The notes under the pieces were generated by a model. It made no database searches. It was not told the DNA's origin and saw only the letters and a program-made list of their open reading frames with translations. Shown here in pieces: positions 21,862-36,982 of a stretch of 64,000 nucleotides of DNA (the stretch's first letter is position 1; each line of letters starts with the position of its first letter). Position numbers and translations under genes: made by a program. The stretch is from Achatina immaculata (Eukaryota; Mollusca; Gastropoda; Stylommatophora; Achatinidae): positions 47,260,866 to 47,324,865 of the forward strand of contig CM019717.1 of the NCBI GenBank assembly GCA_009760885.1. The letters run 5' to 3'.

Positions 21862-22090
21862 ACAAGGGTGTCTGAGTGGCAAAGTGGTTAGTGCACTGGT
21901 CTCTCATGGTACTGGGGGTTCGAATCTGCCCGGAGGCACCCCAGTCACCCAGCTGTAGAAATGGGTACCCAACTTCTTCTGGAGTTGGAGAAGGAAAGGC
22001 GGCCAGGCGTGATACTGACCATATCACCCTCTAGTGTGCTGAAAGATCAAGTAAAATATGGGCAATAACACCATATCTCTATGTGCCTCT
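21862..22090 (+). mobile_element. tRNA-derived SINE, copy 3, with a different tRNA-like head
   Basis: The head reads GGGTGTCTGAGTGGCAAAG (A-box region), then GGGGTTCGAATCTGCC (near-perfect B box). The head differs from copies 1 and 2. The body contains AATGGGTACC at 21960-21969 and GGCCAGGCGTGATACTGACC at 22001-22020, identical over 20 bases to copy 1. The 3' end is approximate. Confidence 0.8.
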
Positions 22091-22164
22091 AAAGCATGAC
22101 AGGATTAACTTTTTTCATTATACAAACTGAGAATGTGAAAAAATGATTGGAGACAAAGACCTTC

Positions 22165-22640
22165 ACCCAAGCTTGTGTTCTCAGTGATTCAGTGATTGTG
22201 CTCATGAAGATAAAGTCAGGATGGGTTTGAAAGTTGTGGCTGGAGTCTCCGAGGAGGTCAAGGCTAAGAAAAATCTGTTTCATATTTGTGTCAGGACATG
22301 GTGTAAAAGGTAACGAGGGAGCGCACAGGCCTGCTGGTATGGCTACTGTGGAAAACGGGCAAGCAATGGACTGGGCTGATATTCTAAATGCTCTTAGGGA
22401 GGCTGATTGCACCATGGACTCCAGCAATGACTGTGACGATGAGACTATGAACAGACAGCTTGAGCACAATGCCAAATAAGAACAATATGTAGGGAGGCAA
22501 AGATGAGCGATGAACCAACACAGAACTGGTATCATCAGTCACTGCATGGTGGGGGGGGGGGGAGAGATACTGAGGAGGGGATTGGAGCACTTATGAATTA
22601 CTTGTCCAGTGTGCAATGAGGATGATCTACCAACTAACTA
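22165..22640 (+). mobile_element. RNase H-containing LINE 3' fragment
   Basis: The plus strand reads LMKIKSGWV, then KICFIFVSGHGVKGNEGAHR. This is the distal RNase H motif (usually a G-H-x-G-V-x-G-N-E-x-A-D pattern), with the final Asp replaced by His and other residues changed. It continues through MATVENGQAMDWADILNALR and, past a stop and a G11 run at 22552, ITCPVCNEDDLPTN-stop, a cysteine-bearing C-terminus. The frame 22234-22479 is the longest intact piece. It is a different family from LINE C and inactive. Confidence 0.6.
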
Positions 22641-22986
22641 ATTAGAGAATGTGAAAAATGAATTCTCAGAGACTGTGTGTTTCACTGTTAAATTCTTAGT
22701 TAACTGGCTAAATTATGAAATTACTGTTACTGAAGAATTTGTTCAATGAGTAGGGAAAATGGACTGAAAAATGTGACAGATGATTGTAGTTTTATTTAAA
22801 ATTTTAAAAAATGTTTTTTTTCAAATGTTAAATTCTTTTTTTTTTTTTTACAAGATCTTGTCACCCAAAATTAGTACCAAAAAAAAAATATATACTTTTC
22901 AAAGATAAGTCTGTAAAACTCATATACCATCTATGGAGCTTTCAAATTCATTCCAAACTCAAAATTTATTATCCTATCCTCTTCGT
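22641..22986. other. Unassigned AT-rich stretch
   Basis: T-rich runs near 22814-22852. Nothing recognisable. Confidence 0.4.
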
Positions 22987-23260
22987 CATTTGTTCAAACA
23001 CTTGACACCAATCTCTCTCACAAATGTTGCAGTTTGTCTCGAGTTTTCAGCATCACTGTAAAGCTTCTCTTGTAGGGGGCTGGGGTCTAACCAAGTCCTT
23101 TGCCTGAGTGAGTTGCGTAGCCGACAACTCTGGAGGATTTGATGTGACGTCTGTTGTTCTTTGCCGCAGACACACGGGTCATTTATTATCCGATTACATT
23201 TTCTGTCTGATACACAGAACTGATGAACAGCTATAATACACATGTAAATATTGCCAGGAA
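22987..23260 (-). mobile_element. LINE C-terminal fragment (C-like knuckle), copy in duplication unit 1
   Basis: The minus strand encodes 85 residues ending VREIGVKCLNK-stop. They include NDPCVCGKEQQTSHQILQSC, the same cysteine/histidine knuckle as the CTCAQVPQTVEHILQNC end of LINE C at 10425-10913, followed by the TWLDPSPLQEKLYSDAENS and TATFVREIGV positions that match WPSETTKEDKLYSSINE and VKFIQETGL there. Only the last part of the polyprotein is present. This copy is open to its natural stop at about 22986-22988. Confidence 0.75.
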
Positions 23261-23388
23261 CTAATGTTATAGCTCATAATATCTTATCAGATAAAACCCC
23301 GCTACTGCCCAGTCTCTCTTACACATTAAATAAACTAGCTTAGTTATAAACTAGCTTGCATAAAAATGTAAGGAAATAAATGATAAAT

Positions 23389-23745
23389 TTAATTCACTGC
23401 TGACTTCCCTTTTCTCTTTGTAACATTAGTTGACTCCCCTTGCTTATCCTCAGTTTCAATCTTTCTTCCATTACTCTCACTTTTATGAGAGTTAGTGCTC
23501 TTGTCCTTATTACCTCCTGGTTGTACATGTTTCTGAGTTTCACTGTTGTGCTCATCTTTATCACTGTCTGTTCTCTGCAGCAGCCATGAAAAGAACTTTA
23601 TAACACATCTAAACACAAACCTTAATATTGCTACAAACAAGTTAACTGCCAGGATGAAAAAAATAATGCATGCAAAAATCACAACAATGGAGAGACCAAA
23701 GCTCAGTTCGTAACTCTGTGGAGCCATGGATTCTGGCAGCAGCAC
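23389..23745 (-). CDS. 118-residue putative membrane protein, copy 1
   Basis: I do not recognise this protein. From the ATG at 23745, or a second ATG at residue 7, it has a strongly hydrophobic N-terminal third (GLSIVVIFACIIFFILAVN and FVAILRFVFRCVIKFF, about residues 17-53: one long or two short membrane spans). A charged, low-complexity tail rich in Lys, Asp, Glu, Ser and Asn follows. A good splice acceptor (TTTGTCTTTCAG) lies about 35 bp upstream of the ATG, so it could be a 3' exon. The frame is intact and identical in both duplicate copies. It lies about 220 bp downstream of a copy of the microprotein's last exon on the same strand. It could be a real small membrane protein, a second cistron or a chance frame in a 3' UTR. 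Confidence 0.42.
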   Translation of the reverse strand: MLLPESMAPQSYELSFGLSIVVIFACIIFFILAVNLFVAILRFVFRCVIKFFSWLLQRTDSDKDEHNSETQKHVQPGGNKDKSTNSHKSESNGRKIETEDKQGESTNVTKRKGKSAVN

Positions 23746-23967
23746 ATGAACAATGTGAACAAATAACGGCTAGTAATCTGAAAGACAAATGGCACTCAAA
23801 TGATTATTCAATTATTGATATGAATAAATGCTTTCAAAGTCAATGACAGACTATGACCTTGCATGGTCAAATACAGTGACTTTACCAAACAAAATTTTAC
23901 AATCAAACTATAAATATATTGTCAAACATGAATTCATTAAGAGGTGCCCATTAATAAAAAATAATAA

Positions 23968-24050
23968 TCAGTACATTGCATCAGGGTTCTCCTTGTTGAG
24001 GAAGTAAACTTTAACAAGTGTTCCGTCTGGCATCACAACATCTTCTGAAC
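23968..24050 (-). pseudogene. Truncated duplicate of the microprotein's last exon
   Basis: Encodes KCSEDVVMPDGTLVKVYFLN and the rest of the C-terminus up to the stop, identical to the end of the exon at 25032-25162. It lacks the first part of that exon (GIPTLAYGIGTWCLI) and its splice acceptor, which were cut off by the duplication breakpoint and replaced by the LINE fragment. Confidence 0.7.
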
Positions 24051-24320
24051 ATTTGTTCAAACACTTGACACCAATCTCTCTCACAAATGTTGCAGTTTGT
24101 CTCGAGTTTTCAGCATCACTGTAAGCTTCTCTTGTAGGGGGCTGGGGTCTAACCAAGTCCTTTGCCTGAGTGAGTTGCGTAGCCGACAACTCTGGAGGAT
24201 TTGATGTGACGTCTGTTGTTCTTTGCCGCAGACACACGGGTCATTTATTATCCGATTACATTTTCTGTCTGATACATAGAACTGATGAACAGCTATAATA
24301 CACATGTAAATATTGCCAGG
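24050..24320 (-). pseudogene. Same LINE C-terminal fragment, unit 2: frameshifted and fused
   Basis: Duplicate of 22987-23260. A one-base deletion near 24123 shifts the frame in the middle. At its end the duplication junction removes the stop codon and runs in frame into CSEDVVMPDGTLVKVYF, the last exon of the microprotein gene (down to 23968). The open frame 23968-24237 is thus a chimera created by the duplication. Confidence 0.75.
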
Positions 24321-24450
24321 AACTAATGTTATAGCTCATAATATCTTATCAGATAAAACCCCGCTACTGCCCAGTCTCTCTTACACATTAAATAAACTAG
24401 CTTAGTTATAAACTAGCTTGCATAAAAATGTAAGGAAATAAATGATAAAT

Positions 24451-24807
24451 TTAATTCACTGCTGACTTCCCTTTTCTCTTTGTAACATTAGTTGACTCCC
24501 CTTGCTTATCCTCAGTTTCAATCTTTCTTCCATTACTCTCACTTTTATGAGAGTTAGTGCTCTTGTCCTTATTACCTCCTGGTTGTACATGTTTCTGAGT
24601 TTCACTGTTGTGCTCATCTTTATCACTGTCTGTTCTCTGCAGCAGCCATGAAAAGAACTTTATAACACATCTAAACACAAACCTTAATATTGCTACAAAC
24701 AAGTTAACTGCCAGGATGAAAAAAATAATGCATGCAAAAATCACAACAATGGAGAGACCAAAGCTCAGTTCGTAACTCTGTGGAGCCATGGATTCTGGCA
24801 GCAGCAC
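24451..24807 (-). CDS. 118-residue putative membrane protein, copy 2
   Basis: Exact protein-level duplicate of the frame at 23389-23745, offset by 1,062 bp. This copy lies directly downstream (about 225 bp) of the complete last exon of the 51-residue gene at 25032-25162, so it keeps the presumed ancestral arrangement. The same acceptor-like TTTGTCTTTCAG precedes it. Function unknown. Confidence 0.42.
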   Translation of the reverse strand: MLLPESMAPQSYELSFGLSIVVIFACIIFFILAVNLFVAILRFVFRCVIKFFSWLLQRTDSDKDEHNSETQKHVQPGGNKDKSTNSHKSESNGRKIETEDKQGESTNVTKRKGKSAVN

Positions 24808-25031
24808 ATGAACAATGTGAACAAATAACGGCTAGTAATCTGAAAGACAAATGGCACTCAAATGATTATTCAATTATTGATATGAATAAATGCTTTCAAA
24901 GTCAATGACAGACTATGACCTTGCATGGTCAAATACAGTGACTTTACCAAACAAAATTTTACAATCAAACTATAAATATATTGTCAAACATGAATTCATT
25001 AAGAGGTGCCCATTAATAAAAAAAATAATAA

Positions 25032-29759
<4,728 letters not shown>

Positions 29760-30099
29760 GTAAACGAAAGAAAACTGAATTCACTTTTTTTAAAGTGAAC
29801 GAAGTATGTATATATTGTGTTAGTAAGAACGCAAGTTCTTAACGTAAATTACAGCGTTAAGTAAATTTTTTAAAAAGCTGTCATTAATATTTTGCATAAT
29901 TTGGCATACATCATCTCCTTGTAGCAAATGTATGCAGAAACGAAATATAATTGCTCTGTACGTAGTTACAACATTCTTGAAGGAGTACACACATAGCCAA
30001 CCGTCACAGGCGGAAATGCACCATGAGTCATCAGCTTTTAAACAAGAGAAAAAAAACGCCTGCGTAAAGTAATGGATAAAAATGCATGCGCGCGTGCAC

Positions 30100-30134
<35 letters not shown>

Positions 30135-30284
30135 ACGACGCCTGATACAGGAAAGGTAGCCTTACTTCAAAAGCGAGCGCAACATCTCAAGGCTAAAAGT
30201 GACTAAAGAGGGCTATAACTAAATGTCTGCGTCAAAAGAAAGGAAAAAGAAATGAAGTTTGTTTGCAACTTTACTACAATCTTC
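29760..30284. other. 5' flank of the microprotein gene model
   Basis: AT-rich, with an alternating CA/CG microsatellite at about 30086-30135. It should contain the 5' UTR and promoter of the minus-strand gene if the model is right. No clear promoter motif is visible. Confidence 0.35.
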
Positions 30285-32245
30285 TTTTTCTTCTTCAGCT
30301 TTCCGAACCATTAATTAAGGCTCACTGCTGCAAATAAAGTTCGCATCCATTCCTTTTTATTTTTAATCTTCTCTCTCCAGTTGGTTACACCAATTTCTTT
30401 TATATCCTCTTCTATGTTGCCTTTCCAACTCTGTCTTGGTCTACCCCTTGGTCTTGTTTCCCTCATCTCTTGTGCATACATCATTTTCATTTGTCTGTTC
30501 TCTTCCACTCTTTCTACATGCCCCAGCCAGAGTAGTCTGTCCAGTTTCAAGACATTTATAATTTGTTGGGATTTAAATAAGCTGTTCAGATCAGTGTTCT
30601 TTCTAGCTCTCCATTCTCCACTGTTGGTATCCTTTATGGGCCCAAAGATTCTTCTTAGGATCTTGTTCCCATGTAGACGTGCACTACTTATACATGTATA
30701 GTACACCTGTCTATTATTACTGTGACTGCTAGTTACAGACACGGCAATACTTGTAAAGATTTGTATTACAATCATGAAACTTCTGCTATAGAAATACTAA
30801 CAAGCTTCTACTATAGAAATACTAACAAGGACAACACACAGTGAACAGTGTGAAGAATAATTCCAGTGTGAATAACATAAACTCTCACTTTATTAATGGA
30901 AAAAAATGAGTGATGATAGGTGAGGGTGAGAGGCAATTGATAACTTTATACAAAGTTTCTGGTTAATCCACTTTCCGGCAAGAACTAGTTTGCCAAATGG
31001 AAAGGGAAAAAACCCAACTCTCCACACTATATAAAAGCCACAACCATACAAAGAATGTAGTACAACATAAGAGTACACACTTACTGCATAAAAAAGGATC
31101 ATAGAATTCTCTCACTCATCATAGACCAAAGGTTTATACAAAATCTCCAACAAAAAAAAAGTAACTAATTTCACATTCTTTAGTTCAGCAAAGTTATGAC
31201 AGGAAAAGAAATGCTTGACATTATGACACTAACAACTACCTGACTCTTTACTGAAATCATAATGAGAAATAATCTCATAATGTCTCTAAAAGGAGCATTC
31301 TATGCACAAGTCAGCTACATGACCCAAAAAAAATCACTAACACAGTGCATTATAGACTAGAAAAATCACATTCTCAACTAATCATGCCTAACAACGATCC
31401 TAACACATTCTCAACCGAGACTTAATACAAACTCATTCTAAATCTCATAATCATAATCCATCCTATATCCCAAATCTCGTCCTCTCACTCCTTAAATATG
31501 TGCTAACTATTCCCCTAAATCTTCCCGAAGTTTCTATCCCGAGAATCACTCAGCCCGTGATTCTACCTGTTTACGACCTTCAGATGAAAACTAACTGGAC
31601 ATTCCGAAAATAACTTTTCTGTTACTAACATGTCAAGGATAAGAACATAAAAATCTTCTGGAATTTAGCGTCCCAACCCTGACCTTTCAACTGAACTCTT
31701 GTACAACAAACAAATAAACAAACAAACAAAACCAGAGGCTTTAAATCAAATGGTCAAAATATTAGAATACCCCGGATTATTCCTTTTATGAGAATCCACC
31801 ATCGTAACAGTAAATTTTCCAATATATTGTTATACCCAAAGACCTGCAGTTGTTGTTCATCTTTATTTGTTGTACTCCACGTTTCTGATCCATACATGAC
31901 GGCTGGTCTTATAGTTTTGTAGACTCTTATTTTGGTGTTTTTGGGACAGGATTTTGGATTTTAACAGGTGTTGCAAGACGAAATATATTTTATTCCCTAC
32001 CTGTACTCTGCTTTTAATTTCCTTCTTACGGTGTTGCTTCTCTTTAAGGTTGTGCCTAGATATTTGCATGTTTCTGGTTTCCTAATGATCATATCTTTAA
32101 CATTTATATAATCTGGATCATTCTGCCTCTGGTCTCTTGATATCTTCGTATGCTCTGACTTATCTTGGTTATTGATCAAGCCCATTTTTAGTGCTACATC
32201 TCTCAGGTATATGCAGGTATTGATGACTTCTTGCCAATAAAAACT
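30285..32245 (-). mobile_element. LINE family D, copy D2, split by a 1,163-bp insertion
   Basis: The minus strand from 32245 reads VVNTCIYLRDVALKMGL, then KDMIIRKPETCKYLGTTLKR, and reaches CTTTGGG at 31838. After the insert it resumes at 30671 with NKILRRIFGPIKD, WLGHVERVEENRQMK and RPRGRPRQSWKGNIEED, ending in the (GAA)n-rich tail at 30285-30299. Together with D1 it defines the family's C-terminal half. The 5' truncation point is near 32240, before the YADD motif. Confidence 0.83.
30672..31834 (+). mobile_element. 1,163-bp insertion with 4-bp target-site duplication (solo-LTR candidate)
   Basis: D1 supplies the empty site. In D2 the word CCCA (CTCA in D1) is duplicated at 30668-30671 and 31835-31838 around 1,163 bp of unrelated sequence. 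The insert starts TGTAGACGTGCACTAC and ends CAATATATTGTTATA, so it has TG at the start but not the usual CA at the end. Inside, ACTATATAAAAGCC at about 31026-31039 would be a TATA box in plus orientation. There are no long open frames and no visible terminal inverted repeats. A 4-bp duplication and this length fit a solo LTR, but a non-autonomous DNA element is possible. Confidence 0.55.
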
Positions 32246-32384
32246 AAAAAAAAAAGAGATACATTGACTTAATGTAAGGGTACAAATGACATCTTTAATG
32301 AAAAACAAACATATCACAGTTGAAGTTAAAAGAGCTCTATACAATATACATTTCCTCCAAACTCCGTGCTGTTTGTGTCAAACA

Positions 32385-32485
32385 TGGACATTCATTCATT
32401 TGCATGTCCTTTGTGGAACTTTGCCTCCCTAACAGCACTCCTGTAGGCCTGTCGGTTGTGAGCAAGATGGCCTGCTGCTGAATCA
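32385..32485 (-). mobile_element. LINE family E, short 3' fragment
   Basis: CATTCATTCATTTGCATGTC followed by the codons (minus strand) for NRQAYRSAVREAKFHKGHAN-type C-terminus matches the ends of E1, E2 and E3. It is truncated after about 100 bp. Confidence 0.8.
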
Positions 32486-32643
32486 AAAGCAGACTGAATT
32501 TCCTGCTAAAACTACGATTTGTTTAATGTAAGTCCTGATCTCAAGATTAATGTGCAAGGGGGATGTGGACGATGCACGCTTAGATCAAGGGGTGTACGAC
32601 CTTGACCGAGGCGTCATCGTCCAAGTGATTGGTAGTAGGTTTG

Positions 32644-32648
<5 letters not shown>

Positions 32649-32708
<60 letters not shown>
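32649..32708. repeat. (TA)n microsatellite forming the LINE G1 tail
   Basis: Uninterrupted TA dinucleotides adjoining the 3' end of LINE G1. Confidence 0.95.
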
Positions 32709-33010
32709 GAACCTTAAGTGCCCAGGGCACATGGGGCTTCCGCAAGGGTTTTCCACAAATGCCTGTCCTTCGCCTTTTTTTCTGCTCTTGCCCAGGTGAG
32801 CCCTCTATTGCTCAACATTCTTTCTGTTGTTCTTCTCCATGTCTCTTTTGGTCTACCCTTACTTCTGCTCCCCTGTGGTGTCCATCTTAGTGCTATTTTT
32901 GGTAGTGAGTTGTCAGTCATTCGGAGCACATGTCCCAACCATCGCCATCGTCTTTCCTCAATAATTGTTGTCAGTGGTTTCATCTGCATTTCTGCTAATA
33001 AGATGTTGTT
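32709..33010 (-). mobile_element. LINE family G, copy G1: 3' fragment
   Basis: The minus strand encodes 91 uninterrupted residues: PLTTIIEERRWRWLGHVLRM, IALRWTPQGSRSKGRPKETW and ending EAPCALGT-stop. The WLGHVLR and GRPKETWRRT motifs are the standard LINE C-terminus. It is flanked by long (TA)n on both sides (32649-32708 and 33018-33060). G2 at 57404 is a second copy. Confidence 0.85.
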
Positions 33011-33016
33011 TCTTAT

Positions 33017-33017
<1 letters not shown>

Positions 33018-33060
<43 letters not shown>
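33018..33060. repeat. (TA)n microsatellite
   Basis: Simple run at the 5' side of LINE G1. Confidence 0.95.
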
Positions 33061-33063
<3 letters not shown>

Positions 33064-33557
33064 ATTGTCTTGTATCAACGTAGATAGAGGCAATGGCCGG
33101 GCGGTGTCTTGTTTAGCTGTGCCTATGGATGTGCTGTAAATTCCTGTGTATTATGGTGATCATTGGCTATATTCTGCCTGTGCCCACCTCATGTGGTGTA
33201 GATTATGTAGTTGTGCTGTAAGTTGTGATGTAGGTTTCTGTATTTACATATCAATATGGACACGATTTTCAGTATGATTTATAGGTATATTGGATGGGCA
33301 ACATGTTTGATTCGTTATTATGCTTTCATGTAGACTGATCTTCTGCTGCAAAAACGTGATTATATGGAGGTGTGTTATGGCAGCGGTAGCTGTGTGGAAT
33401 AGGGTCATTGCACATTAAACTCGTAGTGTAGGCTACGTGTAGGGCCAAATGAGCCCGGGATCCCAGTACCATCAGGTTTTCAATAATGCAACATGAAAAG
33501 TCATTATCATATGATACCATGCTTAATTACCATTATAATGACACCTGTCTTGACGTC
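33061..33557. other. Unassigned stretch beside the inverted repeat
   Basis: T/G-rich on the plus strand, with no recognisable coding or repeat structure. It could be part of the element that carries the neighbouring inverted repeat. Confidence 0.35.
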
Positions 33558-33799
33558 ATGTTGATGTCAATGTTAGTTGTATGTGCTGTTGTGGCGTTTA
33601 GTGAGATTAAAATGTTGGGTCCTTAATTTCAGACTTGGTGATTTGTACTACATGTCAATGTATTGATTAAATGCTCAGGATTTATGCATAATAAGCATAC
33701 AATATACCAAGGAGGGGAGAGCCTGGGTTGGTGGTCATATGGGAAGGCTAGATTGGCCTCGAGTACAGTAAAACATTGCCAAGGGATATAAAGACTCTA

Positions 33800-33853
<54 letters not shown>

Positions 33854-34281
33854 ACTCTACCGCAGAGAGCAAAACAACTACATAATTCTACATATAAATT
33901 TTGGGGCCCCTGTCTGTAAAGCAAACTTCATGTTGGCACACCTCCCCTCTCCTTTTCTCCCCACCCCTCCCTGTAAAACTTGTTTGGTGCAAGTTTACAT
34001 TTAGAATTATTGGGAGGAATATATATTTCTCAGGATGGTTGCAGACCAACAATCCCTTGGCAATGTTTTACTGTACTCGAGGCCAATCTAGCCTTCCCAT
34101 ATGACCACCAACCCAGGCTCTCCCCTCCTTGGTATATTGTATGCGTATTATGCATAAATCCTGAGCATTTAATCAATACATTGACATGCAGTACAAATCA
34201 CCAAGTCTGAAATTAAGGACCCAACATTTTAATCTCACTAAACACCACAACAACACATACAACTAACATTGACATCAACAT
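33558..34281. repeat. Large inverted repeat: two 230-bp arms around a 264-bp spacer
   Basis: The left arm is 33558-33787 (ATGTTGATGTCAATGTTAGT ... GCCAAGGGAT) and the right arm is 34052-34281, its reverse complement. I count about four mismatches over 230 bp. The spacer contains a (TA)n run at about 33804-33850 flanked by two copies of TATAAAGACTCTACCGCA, then unrelated sequence. It looks like a foldback element or the long terminal inverted repeats of a DNA transposon. No target-site duplication was seen at the outer edges. Confidence 0.92.
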
Positions 34282-34524
34282 ATAATAAAATGGCGAGGGA
34301 CACAAACTTTGTTTTTGTGGGATGTGCTGATAAAAGTTTATGGAGGTGAAAGAGATGACGACTGCGGTAAAACCGCTTCTAGTAATAAAGGTAATTAGAT
34401 GTGTATGGTTCAGTTTTGTAAAACGACAAAGGAATTGAAGAAACGTGTGCAGAAACACAAATGGCAGAGAATAAGGAAGTAAGATGATAGCATATACATG
34501 AAGAACACACAACGTCCACTTCAG

Positions 34525-34583
34525 TGATTACATACAAGGACAACACAACACATTTTTGAAAACTGAAAAACTTAGCTTTTTGG
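34525..34583 (-). repeat. Terminal repeat of the Penelope-like element, distal side
   Basis: GATTACATACAAGGACAACA ... AGCTTTTTGGT is the reverse complement of 37397-37453 with a few changes, placing inverted copies at the two ends of the element. Penelope-like elements are known to carry LTR-like repeats that can be direct or inverted. Confidence 0.8.
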
Positions 34584-36586
34584 TATCTTCCTGCTTTGAA
34601 AAACAAGCATGAGCGGGTCTAGGCAAACGAAACTGAAGGGTGGGAACGAAGTGAGTGGTTGAAAGATGACGTATGATAATTTCAGCCAATCAGAAACCTT
34701 AGGTGGCATGGATGGAAAGCGAGAGAATAATAATGGGGGGAAAAAGGGCTGGGAGGGGGGGGCTAAAGAAGGAGGCGAGAAAACTATAAACACCTGGAGG
34801 CTGTTACAGAAGAAGAAGGTAATAACGCTAAAACTGCAGCAGAATGAGTGGGGCTGAAGAAAGAAAGAAAGTACAGTGTAGATAACAGAAAGCAGACAGA
34901 AATTTAAAGAAGTCTAAATAAAGCTAAATTTGTTGTTAATTCCAGATGGGCAGAGACAGCCAGCGTGGAAAATAAGGCGCTGTACTACAGCCTTACGGGA
35001 ACATTCATCGAAAGAACAGGAGCGGATTGCAGTAACAGAAACGTTCCGTTTTCCTAGGTGGTTTCTTTGGCAGAAGTGTTTTGCCACGTGTCCGTGATAT
35101 GTCGTTAAGGTGTTGACGAAAACGCTTTCCTAAACGTAAACCGATCTCCCCTATATACTTCATATCACAACGCTAGTATATAATGGCATAAATGACATTG
35201 TGTGAAGTGCAGGTGAAGCCCTCCTAAACAGACAGCGTGGACTTCGGGAAGTAAACCTGGCTAACCTTAACAACAAACGAATGCAATGTTTAGTATCATA
35301 AAAAGTTTTGTCCTCTGTCAAGGGGCGACTTCTAACTAATAGGTCCATGAGGTTCTCGTCCCGTCTGTAGGCCACCAACTGGGGTTCCCCAAAAAGTTCA
35401 CGTGTAACAGGCTCGCCCTGGAGGAGATGGAGATGACGAAACAAGATCTCCTTAACAGCCAAACTATGAGAGTGGTGCCTGAGTACCAATTTCACTTTGT
35501 CCGAGTTGCGGGGCGGTTTAGGAGGTGAAGGCTTATTGTCGCGAGATATAACTGATTCGGTTCAAGGATGAATTGAGAACATGTTCTGGAAAAACGCGCT
35601 GGCGGAAGAAATCCAACGTTTTGTGAGCTTGATCATGGAAATCACCTCAGCACATAAACGTCGCAACCTAAGAAGCTGGGGAAAATGAATAGAGTCCTTA
35701 CAAGATCTGGGGTGGGAGGAGAAGTACAAGAGAAGCTGTGATAATCTGTAGGTTTATAGTAACTGAGGAGGTAAGTCCGGAAGGACTGACAGTGACGGCA
35801 ATGTCAGGAAAGTTAACAGAAGTTGTAGAGAAATGACACGATTGAATTTCTTAACAAAAATGATAAAGCTGTCAAGTCTTCCTCTGGCATGGATGTGACA
35901 CCGATGCCATCATCAATGTAACATTTATAGAAGGCTTGAAAGGGACCGCTCTAAGATTCCGAAACCTTGTGCTCGTAATGGCCCATGAACAGACATGTGA
36001 AGCTAAGACTCACTTTGGTACCCATTGACACACTTCTAATCTGGTCGAAATATAGGCCAATGAATTCAAACGAGTTGAGATGGAGGACACGTCGTGTAAG
36101 GCGTGGAGTAGTGAACGTAGGATAGAGGGAAGGTGTCTTTTGTTAAGAACTCGACAGCCTGGAGTCCCTCGTCATGAGGGATGGATGTGTTACAAGGACA
36201 CTACATCAAGAGTGAAGATACCGTGTGACCAGGCAGGAGGGATAGGGTCTCAAAAGCAGCGAGAGCGTGATTAGTGTCCTTCAGATAAGTGGGCAGACTA
36301 GTAACAAGAGGTTGAAATTATACTATCCAGAAAGTCAGAGATTTGTTACAAAGGGAAAGAGCAAGCTGAAACTATGGGCCTTCCTGGATTGCCTGGTTTG
36401 TGTATCTTAGGAAGGAGATAAAAGGATGGTCTCCCTAAACAGCTGTCATGGATACGAAGATGAGTAGGAGAGGAAGAAAGACCAGTCTCACGGATGAATT
36501 CGTTTATCGTGTCGCGAACCTGATGATTGTTTGTCAGAGTCAGATCTTGAGAGTGAGGGGTATGGAATTTATTGTTGCTCAGCTGG

Positions 36587-36982
36587 TTCTTAACAAAAAC
36601 AACTGAGAAACACATAAATGCCTTTAAATGTAAATGCTACAGAAGAGTTCGTCAAATATCATGGTTAAAAAAAAGATCAAATATATCCATACTACAAGAA
36701 CTTGATATTGAAGAAGGTTGGCTAGTAAAGAGGATGAAACAGAGAAAACTTAAATATTTTGGGCACATTAAAAGTTATGGAATTTAGAGAAAATAGTCTT
36801 GGAAGGGTACATACTGGGAAAAAGAAAGAGAGGAAGACCAAGGGAAAGATAACTGCAAGACAAAGTTGATAACCTGCGATTGGATGCAGCAGAAGCTGGG
36901 CATCTTGCTTACAACCGAGAAAAAAGGGAAAGCTGTTAGGGAGGCATAGTTCATCAAAGGACACGCAAATGACTGAATGACT
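36587..36982 (+). mobile_element. LINE family E, nested in the Penelope-like element
   Basis: The plus strand starts at the LNKTAEKHINAF position of family E (KHINAFKCKCYRRVRQISW), then ILQELDIEEGWLVKRMKQRK, KYFGHIK and the end AKFIKGHAND-stop with an ATGACTGAATGACTG tail. GCTGG occurs at both edges (36582-36586 and 36983-36987), and removing the insert restores the element's codons at an MTQLSNNKF segment. It inserted after the host element. Several frame breaks exist. Confidence 0.88.

Noticed and set aside
21862..21935. A possible tRNA gene
   Set aside because: A and B boxes are present, but no cloverleaf acceptor stem closes, and the sequence continues into a SINE body shared with other copies.
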